Origin: Bacteroidota bacterium
Lineage (GTDB): Bacteria > Bacteroidota > Bacteroidia > B-17B0 > Aurantibacillaceae
Assembly: GCA_029237825.1 (NCBI GenBank)
Contig: JAQZBQ010000001.1
Location: forward strand, 310,001-374,000
DNA length: 64,000 nucleotides
Direction: 5' to 3'
Shown in pieces: positions 27,933-35,313 of this stretch (position 1 is its first letter; each line of letters starts with the position of its first letter). The notes below the pieces were generated by a model. That model saw only the letters and a program-made list of their open reading frames with translations. It had not been told where the DNA came from and did not search any database. The position numbers and the translations under genes were made by a program.

Positions 27933-27992
27933 TCCTGATTGTGATATTAAAACTTTTTAATGGAACAGAAACTGGTTATTTAAAATATTTTT

Positions 27993-28691
27993 ATGTTTCA
28001 ACACCATGGCCATACACGAACACTTTCTCATAATTTACGTGCAGCATCCTTGTTATCATTTGTAGCTGGAATTGTAAATGTTGCAGGGTTTCTTGCGGTA
28101 CAGCGTTTAACTACCAATGTTACAGGCCATTTTGCATACTTTGCCGAAGAAATATTCGCATTGGATTTATGGAGGGCCTTCATTTACTTTCTTTATATCT
28201 TCTTCTTTTTCCTGGGCTCATTTATATCCAACTTTCTTATCGAATTATTGCAAAACTGGAGGTTCAAAAATGCCTTTATGTTTCCCGTAATTTTAGAAAG
28301 TCTTATTTTAGTTATTGCTACGCTTTCAGGTACATTTTTAATGACAAACTATCCTGATTTATTAGCATTCCTATTATTATTCTCCATGGGCCTTCAAAAC
28401 TCTCTGGTAACAAAAATTTCAAATTCCACTGTCAGAACTACACATTTAACAGGCTTATTTACCGACCTGGGAATAGAACTATCGCAATTAATATTTTACA
28501 GGGAGAAAAATCAAAAGGAAAAACTTTTATCATCCATCCGATTACGTTTTACAATCATCAGTTGTTTTTTTATCGGATGTATCACAAGCGGCATATTTTA
28601 TTCCAAAATAGGGCTTTTTGTTCTTTTCCTTGCCAGCGGAACATTATTGATTGGATTACTGCTTGATCAATACCTTTCTAAATTGGATTAA
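27993..28691 (+). CDS. YoaK/DUF1275 family membrane protein
   Basis: A 232-residue protein with about six membrane helices. The opening LSFVAGIVNVAGFLAVQRLTTNVTGHFAYFAEE, here GIVNVAGF and TTNVTGHFAYF, and the middle SMGLQNSLVTKISNSTVRTTHLTG, here GLQNSLVTKIS and RTTHLTG, are characteristic of the DUF1275/YoaK family. Members are proposed small-molecule transporters but are not characterised. A basic stretch YREKNQKEK lies in the last cytoplasmic loop. Facing obg, with 16 bases between the stops. Confidence 0.85.
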   Translation: MFQHHGHTRTLSHNLRAASLLSFVAGIVNVAGFLAVQRLTTNVTGHFAYFAEEIFALDLWRAFIYFLYIFFFFLGSFISNFLIELLQNWRFKNAFMFPVILESLILVIATLSGTFLMTNYPDLLAFLLLFSMGLQNSLVTKISNSTVRTTHLTGLFTDLGIELSQLIFYREKNQKEKLLSSIRLRFTIISCFFIGCITSGIFYSKIGLFVLFLASGTLLIGLLLDQYLSKLD

Positions 28692-28707
28692 GAAAAAAGG
28701 GGTTGGC

Positions 28708-29712
28708 TTAATTCAATTGTTCCCACAACATGTCTTTTAATTGTTGGATGTTATAGCCAGATTGCGAGGAAAAGAAAATATAAGGGATCTTAAATTTGCC
28801 TTTCATGCGTTTATTCAAATCCTTCTCCAATTCAACAATTAATTCTTCGTCAATTGTATCACATTTAGAAATTCCGAGAATTCTTTGTTTATCCAACAGT
28901 TCAGGGTTGTATTGTTTCAATTCGTTCAGAAGTATTTTGTATTCTTCGTAAATGTTATCGCTTTGGCAACTCACTAAAAACAATAATGTTGAGTTTCGCT
29001 CAATATGTCTTAAAAATCTCACACCTAAACCCTTTCCTTCACTGGCACCTTCTATAATACCTGGTATATCAGCCATTACGAAACTTTTATAATCACGGTA
29101 AGGAACAATGCCAAGATTGGGCGTAAGTGTTGTAAATGGATAATTAGCGATTTCAGGCTTTGCAGCAGATACAACGGAAAGCAATGTAGATTTGCCCGCG
29201 TTAGGAAAACCAACTAATCCAACATCAGCCAAAACTTTTAGTTCCAGAATTTTCCATTCCTCCTTCCCTTCTTCACCTGGCTGAGAATACCTTGGAGTTT
29301 GGTTGGTAGGTGACTTGAAGTGCGCGTTACCCCTGCCTCCCATCCCGCCGGATAATAAAATAACTTCCTGTCCATCCTCGGTGATTTCGCAAAGCACCTC
29401 ACCGGTTTCCATGTCTCTCGCTATAGTTCCCAGCGGTACATCTAATATTTCATCTTCACCCTCTTTACCAGACTTATGGGAAGAACCTCCGTCGCCCCCT
29501 GGCTTAGCAATGATGTGCTTGCGGTATTTTAAATGGATCAAAGTCCAAAATTGCTTATTTCCACGCAGAATGATGTGCCCCCCCCTGCCTCCATCTCCAC
29601 CGTCAGGACCACCAAAAGCCGTAAGTTTATCACGATGCAAATGGGTAGAGCCTTTACCACCCTTACCGCTCCGGCAACAAATTCTTACGTAATCAACAAA
29701 ATTAGAATCCAC
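28708..29712 (-). CDS. obgE: GTPase Obg
   Basis: A 334-residue GTPase. The glycine-rich Obg fold occupies about residues 1-158 ([38 protein letters not shown]). The G domain follows: G1 GFPNAGKST, switch I region with [11 protein letters not shown]3 DIPGIIEGA, and G4 SKCD in place of NKxD, then SSQSGYN. No C-terminal OCT domain is present, as in other short Obg proteins. Obg acts in late 50S ribosome assembly and stress signalling. It lies 73 bases after adenylate kinase and is probably co-transcribed with hpt and adk. Confidence 0.93.
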   Translation of the reverse strand: MDSNFVDYVRICCRSGKGGKGSTHLHRDKLTAFGGPDGGDGGRGGHIILRGNKQFWTLIHLKYRKHIIAKPGGDGGSSHKSGKEGEDEILDVPLGTIARDMETGEVLCEITEDGQEVILLSGGMGGRGNAHFKSPTNQTPRYSQPGEEGKEEWKILELKVLADVGLVGFPNAGKSTLLSVVSAAKPEIANYPFTTLTPNLGIVPYRDYKSFVMADIPGIIEGASEGKGLGVRFLRHIERNSTLLFLVSCQSDNIYEEYKILLNELKQYNPELLDKQRILGISKCDTIDEELIVELEKDLNKRMKGKFKIPYIFFSSQSGYNIQQLKDMLWEQLN

Positions 29713-29785
29713 GTGTGTTATGTATTAAAAAACAAAAGATTTAAGAAACCGTTCACCCTAAATCCTTTTATTGTATCTCGATTTA

Positions 29786-30967
29786 TTATTTCTTTTTATT
29801 TACTTTTTTTGCAACCTTTTTTGCAACCTTTTTAGGTGCAGCTTTTTTAGGTACAGCTTTTTTTACAGGCTTGACTGCCCGCTTAACGGTCTTTTTTTGC
29901 GACGGTTGTTTTACTGCTTTTTTTGCAGATACTTTCTTTACAATTTTTTTTGCCACTTTTTTAGGCGATGACTTTTTAACAACTTTCTTCGCTGCTTTTT
30001 TAGGTGCAATCTTTTTAGCGGCCTTTTTCACAACCTTTTTGGAAGCACTTACTTTAGTTACTTTTTTCTTTGATGCTGCAGTTCTGACTTTATTCTTTTC
30101 GGCTGATAATTTTTTTACTGTTTTCTTTTTTCCAGATTTCTTTAAATCTGGCTTTGAACTTGTGGCTGCTTTCGAAGCTTTTTTAACATCGTTCTTTTTA
30201 GAAGGTTTCTGAGTGACCTTTTTAACTGGTACATCGGCTTTTTTTAACGTCGATTGTATCGCTGCACGAACTTCGTTGATATCATTTTTGAGTTCTTCCG
30301 AAATTTCAGTAGCCACCTCAAAATCATTGATTGTTAAATCCAAATGTTCAATATCATTCTCGAGCATGGTAAGTTCAATTTCAGCCTGAACAAATACGAT
30401 ACGGTCAGTTAACTGCTTAAAAATAGATTCAACTGACCCAATTCCGTTAATAGAATGGAACTTTGCCTGCTCAGAATAATACTTTTTCAATGGAAGTGTC
30501 TTTGTGTTGTATTCATTCACACGGTTACGAATGATGTCCTCATTTTGATCATCAGGTCGGCCAGACTCTTTTCCACGCAGTAACAAACGCTTTACTAACT
30601 CTTCATTATCTACTTCGAGGGCTAACATTGCACTAATAGCTGTCCCTTTCTTTTGCAAAAGGTCATCCAACGCAACTGCTTGCGCCTGAGTTCGCGGAAA
30701 ACCATCAAATATAAAACCATTGGCGTTCGGCGTTGAATCAAGTTTTGACTCAATCATACCAATCACAATATCATCGCTTACTAGTTCGCCACGATCCATT
30801 ATTTGCTTAGCCTCCATTCCAAGAGGAGTGCCTTTAGCAATTTCACTTCTCAAAATATCGCCTGTTGACAAATGCACTAAGCCATATTTTTCGATAAGCT
30901 TTTCAGATTGGGTGCCTTTACCGGCTCCCGGAGGTCCAAATAATACGATGTTTAGCATGTTATTCAT
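29786..30967 (-). CDS. adk: adenylate kinase with long Lys/Ala-rich histone H1-like tail
   Basis: A 393-residue protein. Residues 1-190 are a complete short-LID adenylate kinase: P-loop GPPGAGKGTQ, LSTGDILR, FIFDGFPRTQAQA, LLLRGKESGRPDDQ. After it comes an acidic, helical linker (about 195-235: TMLENDIEHLDLTINDFEV). Then about 155 residues are built almost only of Lys, Ala, Val, Pro and Ser, in phrases like KKVAKKIVKKVSAKKAVK, which resembles histone H1/HU-type C-terminal tails. A usual adenylate kinase is 190-220 residues. The frame is continuous and no separate start exists for the tail. The kinase balances AMP, ADP and ATP; the tail could bind DNA, RNA or acidic surfaces (inference). It lies 39 bases after hpt. 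Confidence 0.9.
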   Translation of the reverse strand: MNNMLNIVLFGPPGAGKGTQSEKLIEKYGLVHLSTGDILRSEIAKGTPLGMEAKQIMDRGELVSDDIVIGMIESKLDSTPNANGFIFDGFPRTQAQAVALDDLLQKKGTAISAMLALEVDNEELVKRLLLRGKESGRPDDQNEDIIRNRVNEYNTKTLPLKKYYSEQAKFHSINGIGSVESIFKQLTDRIVFVQAEIELTMLENDIEHLDLTINDFEVATEISEELKNDINEVRAAIQSTLKKADVPVKKVTQKPSKKNDVKKASKAATSSKPDLKKSGKKKTVKKLSAEKNKVRTAASKKKVTKVSASKKVVKKAAKKIAPKKAAKKVVKKSSPKKVAKKIVKKVSAKKAVKQPSQKKTVKRAVKPVKKAVPKKAAPKKVAKKVAKKVNKKK

Positions 30968-31006
30968 TGCACGTTATTTAAAGTGTATAATTTATCAGAT
31001 TAAAAA

Positions 31007-31546
31007 TTACTTCTGTTCTAAAACAAAAATTTCTTTCATATTTCTGCCAAGCCCATCGTAGTCCAAACCATATCCAACAACAAAATCATTCGGGATTTCG
31101 AGCCCTACATAATCAACCGGCATTGTCTTTTTATAGGCATCGGGTTTCAGTAAAAAAGAGGCAACTTTAATTTGCTTAACCTCCTTTTTTGTAAGGAGTG
31201 TAATTAATTTCTCCAGGGTAATTCCTGTATCAACGATGTCTTCCACAACTACAACAGTACGCCCTTTAATTTCTTCAGTCAAACCAATCATTTCGGTAAC
31301 TGTACCTGTACTACTGGTTCCATGATAAGAGGCTAATTTGATAAATGAAATTTCGCAGGGAATTGTAACTTCTTTTAATAAATCTGCTGCAAACATGAAT
31401 GAGCCATTTAACACAACTAAAAACAACGGCATGTCTTCGGCAAGGTCAGTGTTAAGTTTGGAAGCCATTTTCCTTACACTTTCCGAAATCTTGTCGGACG
31501 TAATGTATGGCACAAATGTTTTGTCTTTTAAAGTAACACGCTGCAT
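31007..31546 (-). CDS. hpt: hypoxanthine phosphoribosyltransferase
   Basis: A 179-residue enzyme. The PRPP-binding motif is VVVVEDIVDTGITLEKL (about residues 95-111), the flexible-loop region contains SYHGTSSTGTVTE, and the end VDYVGLEIPNDFVVGYGLDYDGLGR, read as VGLEIPNDFVVGYGLDY, binds the purine. It salvages hypoxanthine and guanine. The ATG at 31546 is the start: the in-frame GTG at 31565-31567 touches the -7 box. It heads an apparent operon with adk and obg, linking purine salvage and nucleotide balance. Confidence 0.92.
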   Translation of the reverse strand: MQRVTLKDKTFVPYITSDKISESVRKMASKLNTDLAEDMPLFLVVLNGSFMFAADLLKEVTIPCEISFIKLASYHGTSSTGTVTEMIGLTEEIKGRTVVVVEDIVDTGITLEKLITLLTKKEVKQIKVASFLLKPDAYKKTMPVDYVGLEIPNDFVVGYGLDYDGLGRNMKEIFVLEQK

Positions 31547-31566
31547 CAGGAGGGATTTGTAAAGCA

Positions 31567-31574
31567 CAAATATA
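31567..31574 (-). promoter_or_regulatory. -7 promoter box of the hpt-adk-obg operon
   Basis: The minus strand reads TATATTTG, a perfect TAnnTTTG, ending 21 bases before the hpt ATG. A T-rich stretch about 20 bases upstream may serve as -33. Its position excludes the upstream GTG start of the hpt frame. Confidence 0.6.
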
Positions 31575-31660
31575 ACAGAAATTTGATTTAAAAAGTGTTT
31601 GGGCTATGTTTTAAAGTTGAAATGGCTCTATAGGTATAAGCATTGAAATTAAATTTCACT

Positions 31661-31668
31661 TACATTTG
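31661..31668 (+). promoter_or_regulatory. -7 promoter box of the MATE transporter gene
   Basis: TACATTTG is a perfect TAnnTTTG and lies 7 bases before the GTG at 31676, so the transcript would begin at or just before that codon. This decides against the TTG at 31643 as start. Confidence 0.55.
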
Positions 31669-31675
31669 CAGGCTT

Positions 31676-33022
31676 GTGAAAACTCTCGTCAAAAATTTAC
31701 ACCTTAAGGAAACAGTAGCATTGTCAATTCCGTTGGTCCTTACCCAAATTGGCCACATCATTACCGGCATGGTTGATAATATTTTTTTGGGACGTATTGG
31801 AAACACCGAACAAGCCGCAGGAATTCTATCGAACAACCTGTATGTAATTTTACTGGTGTTTAGCATAGGCATGAGTTACGTTTTAACGCCCGCCGTTACC
31901 GACGCGCATGTGAAAAATCATGAAAAAGAGAAAGCTAACCTGTTCAAAAACTCGCTGTTTATTAATATAATTGTTGCGGTACTCCTTTTCATTATTCTGT
32001 ATTTCTCCTCTCCGTTGCTGGGCTATATGCAACAACCCAACGACGTGGTTCAGCTAGCCATACCTTTTTTTGAAGTACTGATATTCTCAATCATTCCAAT
32101 CGCGCTATTTTTTGTGTGCAAGCAATACACCGAAGGTTTAAGTAATACAAGAGCTGCCATGTACATCAGTATCGCTGGAAATATTTTAAATATCCTTTTA
32201 AATTACCTTCTGATATATGGGAAGTGGGGCTTGCCCGAAATGGGTTATATGGGCTCGTGCTGGGCAACCTTCATTTCGCGGTTTGTTATGGGAATTGCGT
32301 TTCTTCTCTATGTTTTTAACCATCCTTCCGTGAATTCTTTTGCCAAATACTTTGGAGAAGCAAAATTAAACGCACTTCATTTTTGGACACTACTTAAATC
32401 GGGGCTTGCCTCGGCCATGCAATTTACCTTTGAAGTAGCCGCATTTGCTATTGCCGGTTTATTGGCCGGAGTTTTTGGTAAAGAAGAAATTGATGCGCAT
32501 GGAATTGCTTTAAGCCTTGCCGCGTTTACCTATATGTTCGCCAGTGGAATTGCCAGCGCCACAACCATCCGCGTTGGAAGTTATTACGCCAAAAACGATT
32601 TACATAATATGAAGCAGTCAATTATTATGTCTTACAAGGCGGTGGTTGTAACAATGGGATTTATGGCAATTGTTTTTATCTGTTTTAATGCCCTGCTTCC
32701 AAAAATCTTTAGTTCCGATGAAGAAATCACTTTGATTGCATCCAGACTATTATTGTTTGCTGCATTATTCCAATTGTTTGACGGAACCCAGGTCGTAGCC
32801 ATTGGCGCGTTACGAGGCCTTGAAGATTACCGCTATCCCACATACATTGCCTTTGTTGGGTATTGGATCATTGCATTACCACTGTGCTACCTACTGGCAT
32901 TTCCTATGGGGTACGGTGTGTATGGAGTATGGCTGGCATTAAGCATCGGACTTGGCGTTGTAGCAGTGGCGTTGTCGCTGAGAATTAGAAACCTGATTCG
33001 TCTTAAAACTATATTAGGATAA
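31676..33022 (+). CDS. MATE family multidrug/metabolite efflux transporter
   Basis: A 448-residue inner-membrane protein with about twelve helices in two halves (opening KETVALSIPLVLTQIGHIITGMVDNIFLG, in parts SIPLVLTQIG and GMVDNIFLGRIG). It is of the NorM-like branch, which expels cationic drugs in exchange for Na+ or H+; the actual substrate is unknown. The start is placed at GTG 31676 because a consensus -7 box occupies 31661-31668, inside the longer frame. The stop overlaps that of the opposing membrane-protein gene by 14 bases. Confidence 0.85.
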   Translation: MKTLVKNLHLKETVALSIPLVLTQIGHIITGMVDNIFLGRIGNTEQAAGILSNNLYVILLVFSIGMSYVLTPAVTDAHVKNHEKEKANLFKNSLFINIIVAVLLFIILYFSSPLLGYMQQPNDVVQLAIPFFEVLIFSIIPIALFFVCKQYTEGLSNTRAAMYISIAGNILNILLNYLLIYGKWGLPEMGYMGSCWATFISRFVMGIAFLLYVFNHPSVNSFAKYFGEAKLNALHFWTLLKSGLASAMQFTFEVAAFAIAGLLAGVFGKEEIDAHGIALSLAAFTYMFASGIASATTIRVGSYYAKNDLHNMKQSIIMSYKAVVVTMGFMAIVFICFNALLPKIFSSDEEITLIASRLLLFAALFQLFDGTQVVAIGALRGLEDYRYPTYIAFVGYWIIALPLCYLLAFPMGYGVYGVWLALSIGLGVVAVALSLRIRNLIRLKTILG

Positions 33023-33614
33023 AGTAAATACTGGCTAAAAAAAATAAACCAAAAACGGTGAGGAGACCGTTTACCGTTAAATGTTTATTTACCTGATACA
33101 TAAAAAGCCCTAAAACCATTGCAAAAACACAAATTATAAAAACGGGATAGGTATATAAATGCCAAAAGGTTCGCTCATCATAGGAAAATTTCACTTTAAG
33201 TGTTTTTCCCATTATAAAATCGCTCCCAATACTGATTTGCTGCCCTACCTTCGGTTCAATGAATAAATGATTGGTTTTAACCGTTAGCACATCGCCTGAA
33301 CGGGTGTTGATCTCTATTGATGAAATGGATTGTTGGGCTGCGTCTTTGTCAAAATTATCATAAGAACATTTTATGGCATCAATGGAGGTAGTTTCCCATT
33401 GGCAAAATACCAGAATACTTAACACACAATAGGATAAAAAACCAGCCAGGAATATGTTGGCACGGTTAAAAAATTTATAAAAAAAACTCGCTTTTAAATC
33501 TGCTATGCGTTTAACTTCCTTTAATTCCCTGATTTTCTTGACATAAAAAATCTCTTCCTGGGTCAAGGGGATTCGCGGTCGCCTGCCTGATTTTTCCTCC
33601 TGCATTCCTTGCAT
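33009..33614 (-). CDS. hypothetical membrane protein co-transcribed with GT2
   Basis: A 201-residue protein not recognised. It has a charged N-terminus (QEEKSGRRPRIPLTQEEIF and KIRELKEVKRIADLKA, probably cytoplasmic), a membrane helix at about 53-70, an extracytoplasmic domain (about 75-145, beta-rich with SISSIEINTRSGDVLTVKT), and two more helices at about 150-200. It begins 6 bases after the glycosyltransferase gene, so a role alongside it in envelope glycan transfer is possible but not shown. The end overlaps the MATE gene on the other strand. Confidence 0.7.
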   Translation of the reverse strand: MQGMQEEKSGRRPRIPLTQEEIFYVKKIRELKEVKRIADLKASFFYKFFNRANIFLAGFLSYCVLSILVFCQWETTSIDAIKCSYDNFDKDAAQQSISSIEINTRSGDVLTVKTNHLFIEPKVGQQISIGSDFIMGKTLKVKFSYDERTFWHLYTYPVFIICVFAMVLGLFMYQVNKHLTVNGLLTVFGLFFLASIYFILI

Positions 33615-33620
33615 CGTGGA

Positions 33621-34580
33621 TTACAGGTTTATTTTCTTCTCCAATAAATAATTGTTTCTATCTGGGGAATTTCTTAAAATCAACTCACCGAGAAAACCGG
33701 CAAGAAATAACATGGTTCCTAATACCATGCAAGTTAAGGAAATAAAAAAAGAGGGTCGCTGCGTTAAAAGCCTTGCGGGATTATGGTTTAACACATGGTA
33801 AAGCTTGTCAACTCCAAGATAAAGCGCTGCGCAAAAACCTATCATAAACATCAGTGTTCCAATCAATCCGAAAAAATGCATAGGACGCTTCCCGAATTTT
33901 GAAAGAAACATAATTGTCAGTAAATCCAGAAAACCATTAATAAAGCGCTCCCACCCAAATTTACTAACGCCATATTTACGTGCCTGATGTTGCACAACCT
34001 TTTCTCCAATACGGTAAAATCCCGCATTTTTTGCTAAAACCGGGATAAAGCGATGCATTTCTCCATACACCTCAATACTTTTCACTACCTCTTTTCTATA
34101 AGCTTTCAACCCGCAATTCATGTCATGTAGCTTGATCCCGGAAATTTTTCTGTTAGTCCAGTTATAGAGTTTTGACGGTATGTTTTTCGAGAGCGCGTTA
34201 TCGAATCGCTTTCGCTTCCATCCGCTTACCAAATCGTACTTCCCTGAGCTAATCATACCATATAGTTCCGGAATTTCGTCGGGAGAATCCTGCAAATCCG
34301 CATCCATTGTAATTACCACGTCGCCCTGCGCATGTTCAAATCCTACATGCAAGCCTGGCGATTTTCCGTAATTACGGCGAAATTTAATAGCCCGCACGTT
34401 CATGTGATTTGTACCCGCAATTGCTTCAATAACTTCCCACGACCGATCTTTACTGCCGTCGTCGATAAAGAGTATTTCGTAAGTAAAGTTATTCTCATCC
34501 ATCACCCGTTTTATCCAGTCATGAAGTTCAGGCAGAGATTCTTCTTCATTAAACAAAGGAATGACAATGGAGATATTCAT
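33621..34580 (-). CDS. family 2 glycosyltransferase with C-terminal membrane helices (DPM1/GtrB-like)
   Basis: A 319-residue enzyme. The GT-A domain (about 1-225) starts ISIVIPLFNEEESLPEL and includes the nucleotide-binding IDDGSKDRSWEVI and the metal-binding DADLQDSPDEIPEL. DMNCGLKAYR and the basic VVQHQARKYGVSKFG are typical of polyprenyl-phosphate hexose synthases. Two membrane helices follow (about 232-255 and 275-300). It likely transfers a sugar from a nucleotide donor to polyprenyl phosphate at the inner membrane for later use on the periplasmic side. Specific sugar unknown. Confidence 0.87.
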   Translation of the reverse strand: MNISIVIPLFNEEESLPELHDWIKRVMDENNFTYEILFIDDGSKDRSWEVIEAIAGTNHMNVRAIKFRRNYGKSPGLHVGFEHAQGDVVITMDADLQDSPDEIPELYGMISSGKYDLVSGWKRKRFDNALSKNIPSKLYNWTNRKISGIKLHDMNCGLKAYRKEVVKSIEVYGEMHRFIPVLAKNAGFYRIGEKVVQHQARKYGVSKFGWERFINGFLDLLTIMFLSKFGKRPMHFFGLIGTLMFMIGFCAALYLGVDKLYHVLNHNPARLLTQRPSFFISLTCMVLGTMLFLAGFLGELILRNSPDRNNYLLEKKINL

Positions 34581-34601
34581 AGAGTATGATTAATGAAAGT
34601 C

Positions 34602-34632
34602 TAAATATAACTAAGTTATATTTTTTATCAAA
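34602..34632 (-). promoter_or_regulatory. promoter for the GT2 gene
   Basis: The minus strand has TTTG (34629-34632), 19 bases, then TATATTTA (34602-34609), close to the ideal Bacteroidota promoter with one mismatch in the -7 box. The start codon lies 22 bases downstream of the box. Confidence 0.6.
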
Positions 34633-34658
34633 ATTAGGCCATTAATGAAATAATTTGG

Positions 34659-34666
34659 TAATTTTG
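34659..34666 (+). promoter_or_regulatory. -7 box of the SRP RNA gene
   Basis: TAATTTTG is a perfect TAnnTTTG, 4 bases before the first paired base of the SRP RNA at 34671. Confidence 0.6.
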
Positions 34667-34670
34667 CCGC

Positions 34671-34765
34671 GGGTAAGTCTTTCACGACCAGCTCCTGTCA
34701 AATCCCCCAGGATGGGAACATAGCAAGGGTAGATGGTTGAGCGGTGCGATGAAAGTAGCTTACCC
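34671..34765 (+). ncRNA. ffs: signal recognition particle RNA, small bacterial type
   Basis: About 95 bases. The ends pair (GGGTAAG at 34671-34677 with CTTACCC at 34759-34765). The apical SRP54/Ffh-binding domain is clear: CAGGATGGGAACATAGCAAGGGTA, in parts AGGATGGGAACATAGC, with the conserved GGAA tetraloop and asymmetric A/C loop (AGCA). The 3' side (GGTGCGATGAAAGTAGC) matches the small-SRP pattern seen in Bacteroidota. A T-run begins immediately after the closing stem, giving termination. It partners Ffh in membrane protein targeting. Confidence 0.88.
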
Positions 34766-34772
34766 TTTTTTT
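34759..34772 (+). terminator. terminator of the SRP RNA
   Basis: The closing strand CTTACCC is followed by eight T residues (34766-34772 and the preceding base context), so the RNA's own terminal helix serves as a rho-independent terminator. Confidence 0.6.
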
Positions 34773-34794
34773 GTACCCGTCTTTTTTTTAGTGA

Positions 34795-34824
34795 ATTTAG
34801 AAATTCTAAATCGAAGTTAACTTC
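34795..34824. other. two adjacent perfect palindromes upstream of a small membrane gene
   Basis: ATTTAGAA-A-TTCTAAAT (34795-34811) is an 8-1-8 inverted repeat, followed one base later by the 12-base palindrome GAAGTTAACTTC (34813-34824). Neither has a T-run. They lie between the SRP terminator and the gene at 34910 and could be operators. Confidence 0.4.
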
Positions 34825-34909
34825 TCCTCCTTTCAACGTGAATATTTGAACTTCTAATTTTTATAGGTTCGGAAAACTTTGTAACTTGGATTATACTAAT
34901 AAAAACATC

Positions 34910-35248
34910 ATGACTACTTCTGATGAACTTTATCAAAGCTACTACGAACTCGCATTTTCGTTGCAGCACCAACACAGGGATCATGAAAAACTCACTTCTA
35001 TTTTAATTAGCAAGGGGTGCGATCAGGAGTTGGCCAACAACATCGTAACAGAACTTAAGCGTATCAACAACTTTTCGAAACGCCAGACCGGTATTAAAAT
35101 CATTGGTTTTGGGTGCGTGATTCTTCTGATCGGCTTCATCTTGACTTGCGCGTGCTACCATTATGATGCTCCTTTTCAAACAATCATGTTTGGTTTCACA
35201 ACTGTTGGACTTTTGATTCTTTTTATAGGGCTTACCTATATTTTTTAA
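34910..35248 (+). CDS. hypothetical small membrane protein
   Basis: A 112-residue protein from the ATG at 34910, chosen because a TAACTTGG -7-like box (34882-34889) lies 20 bases upstream and inside the longer frame's reach. Residues 1-60 are soluble and helical with His/Glu/Asp (QHQHRDHEKL, KGCDQELANNIVTELKRI); two membrane helices follow (about 68-87 and 94-112). The N-terminal part resembles short helical regions often found in small Bacteroidota proteins, but no family is recognised. Function unknown. Confidence 0.65.
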   Translation: MTTSDELYQSYYELAFSLQHQHRDHEKLTSILISKGCDQELANNIVTELKRINNFSKRQTGIKIIGFGCVILLIGFILTCACYHYDAPFQTIMFGFTTVGLLILFIGLTYIF

Positions 35249-35263
35249 AAAAGCCTATATAAA

Positions 35264-35288
35264 AAAAGGAGTAGTAGTTACTCCTTTT
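35264..35288. terminator. bidirectional rho-independent terminator
   Basis: GGAGTA (35268-35273) pairs with TACTCC (35279-35284) around a five-base loop, flanked by A and T runs that extend the stem and work on either strand. It serves the small membrane gene on the plus strand and the 1602-residue T9SS gene on the minus strand. Confidence 0.8.
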
Positions 35289-35313
35289 CCTTTTTCTCAA
35301 ACCACTTTGTACA

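Noticed and set aside
29871-30212. A Phe-rich plus-strand frame opposite the adenylate kinase tail
   Set aside because: It is the complement of AAA/AAG lysine codons read as TTT/CTT; no gene features.
29786-30250. The Lys/Ala-rich tail as a separate histone-like gene
   Set aside because: It is in the same unbroken frame as adenylate kinase, with no start codon and ribosome site of its own seen, so a fusion is the simpler reading.
10098-33022. Three 14-base overlaps between gene ends (10098-10111, 10597-10610, 33009-33022)
   Set aside because: The equal lengths look striking, but two are antisense and one is same-strand, the sequences are unrelated, and short overlaps are common in compact genomes.
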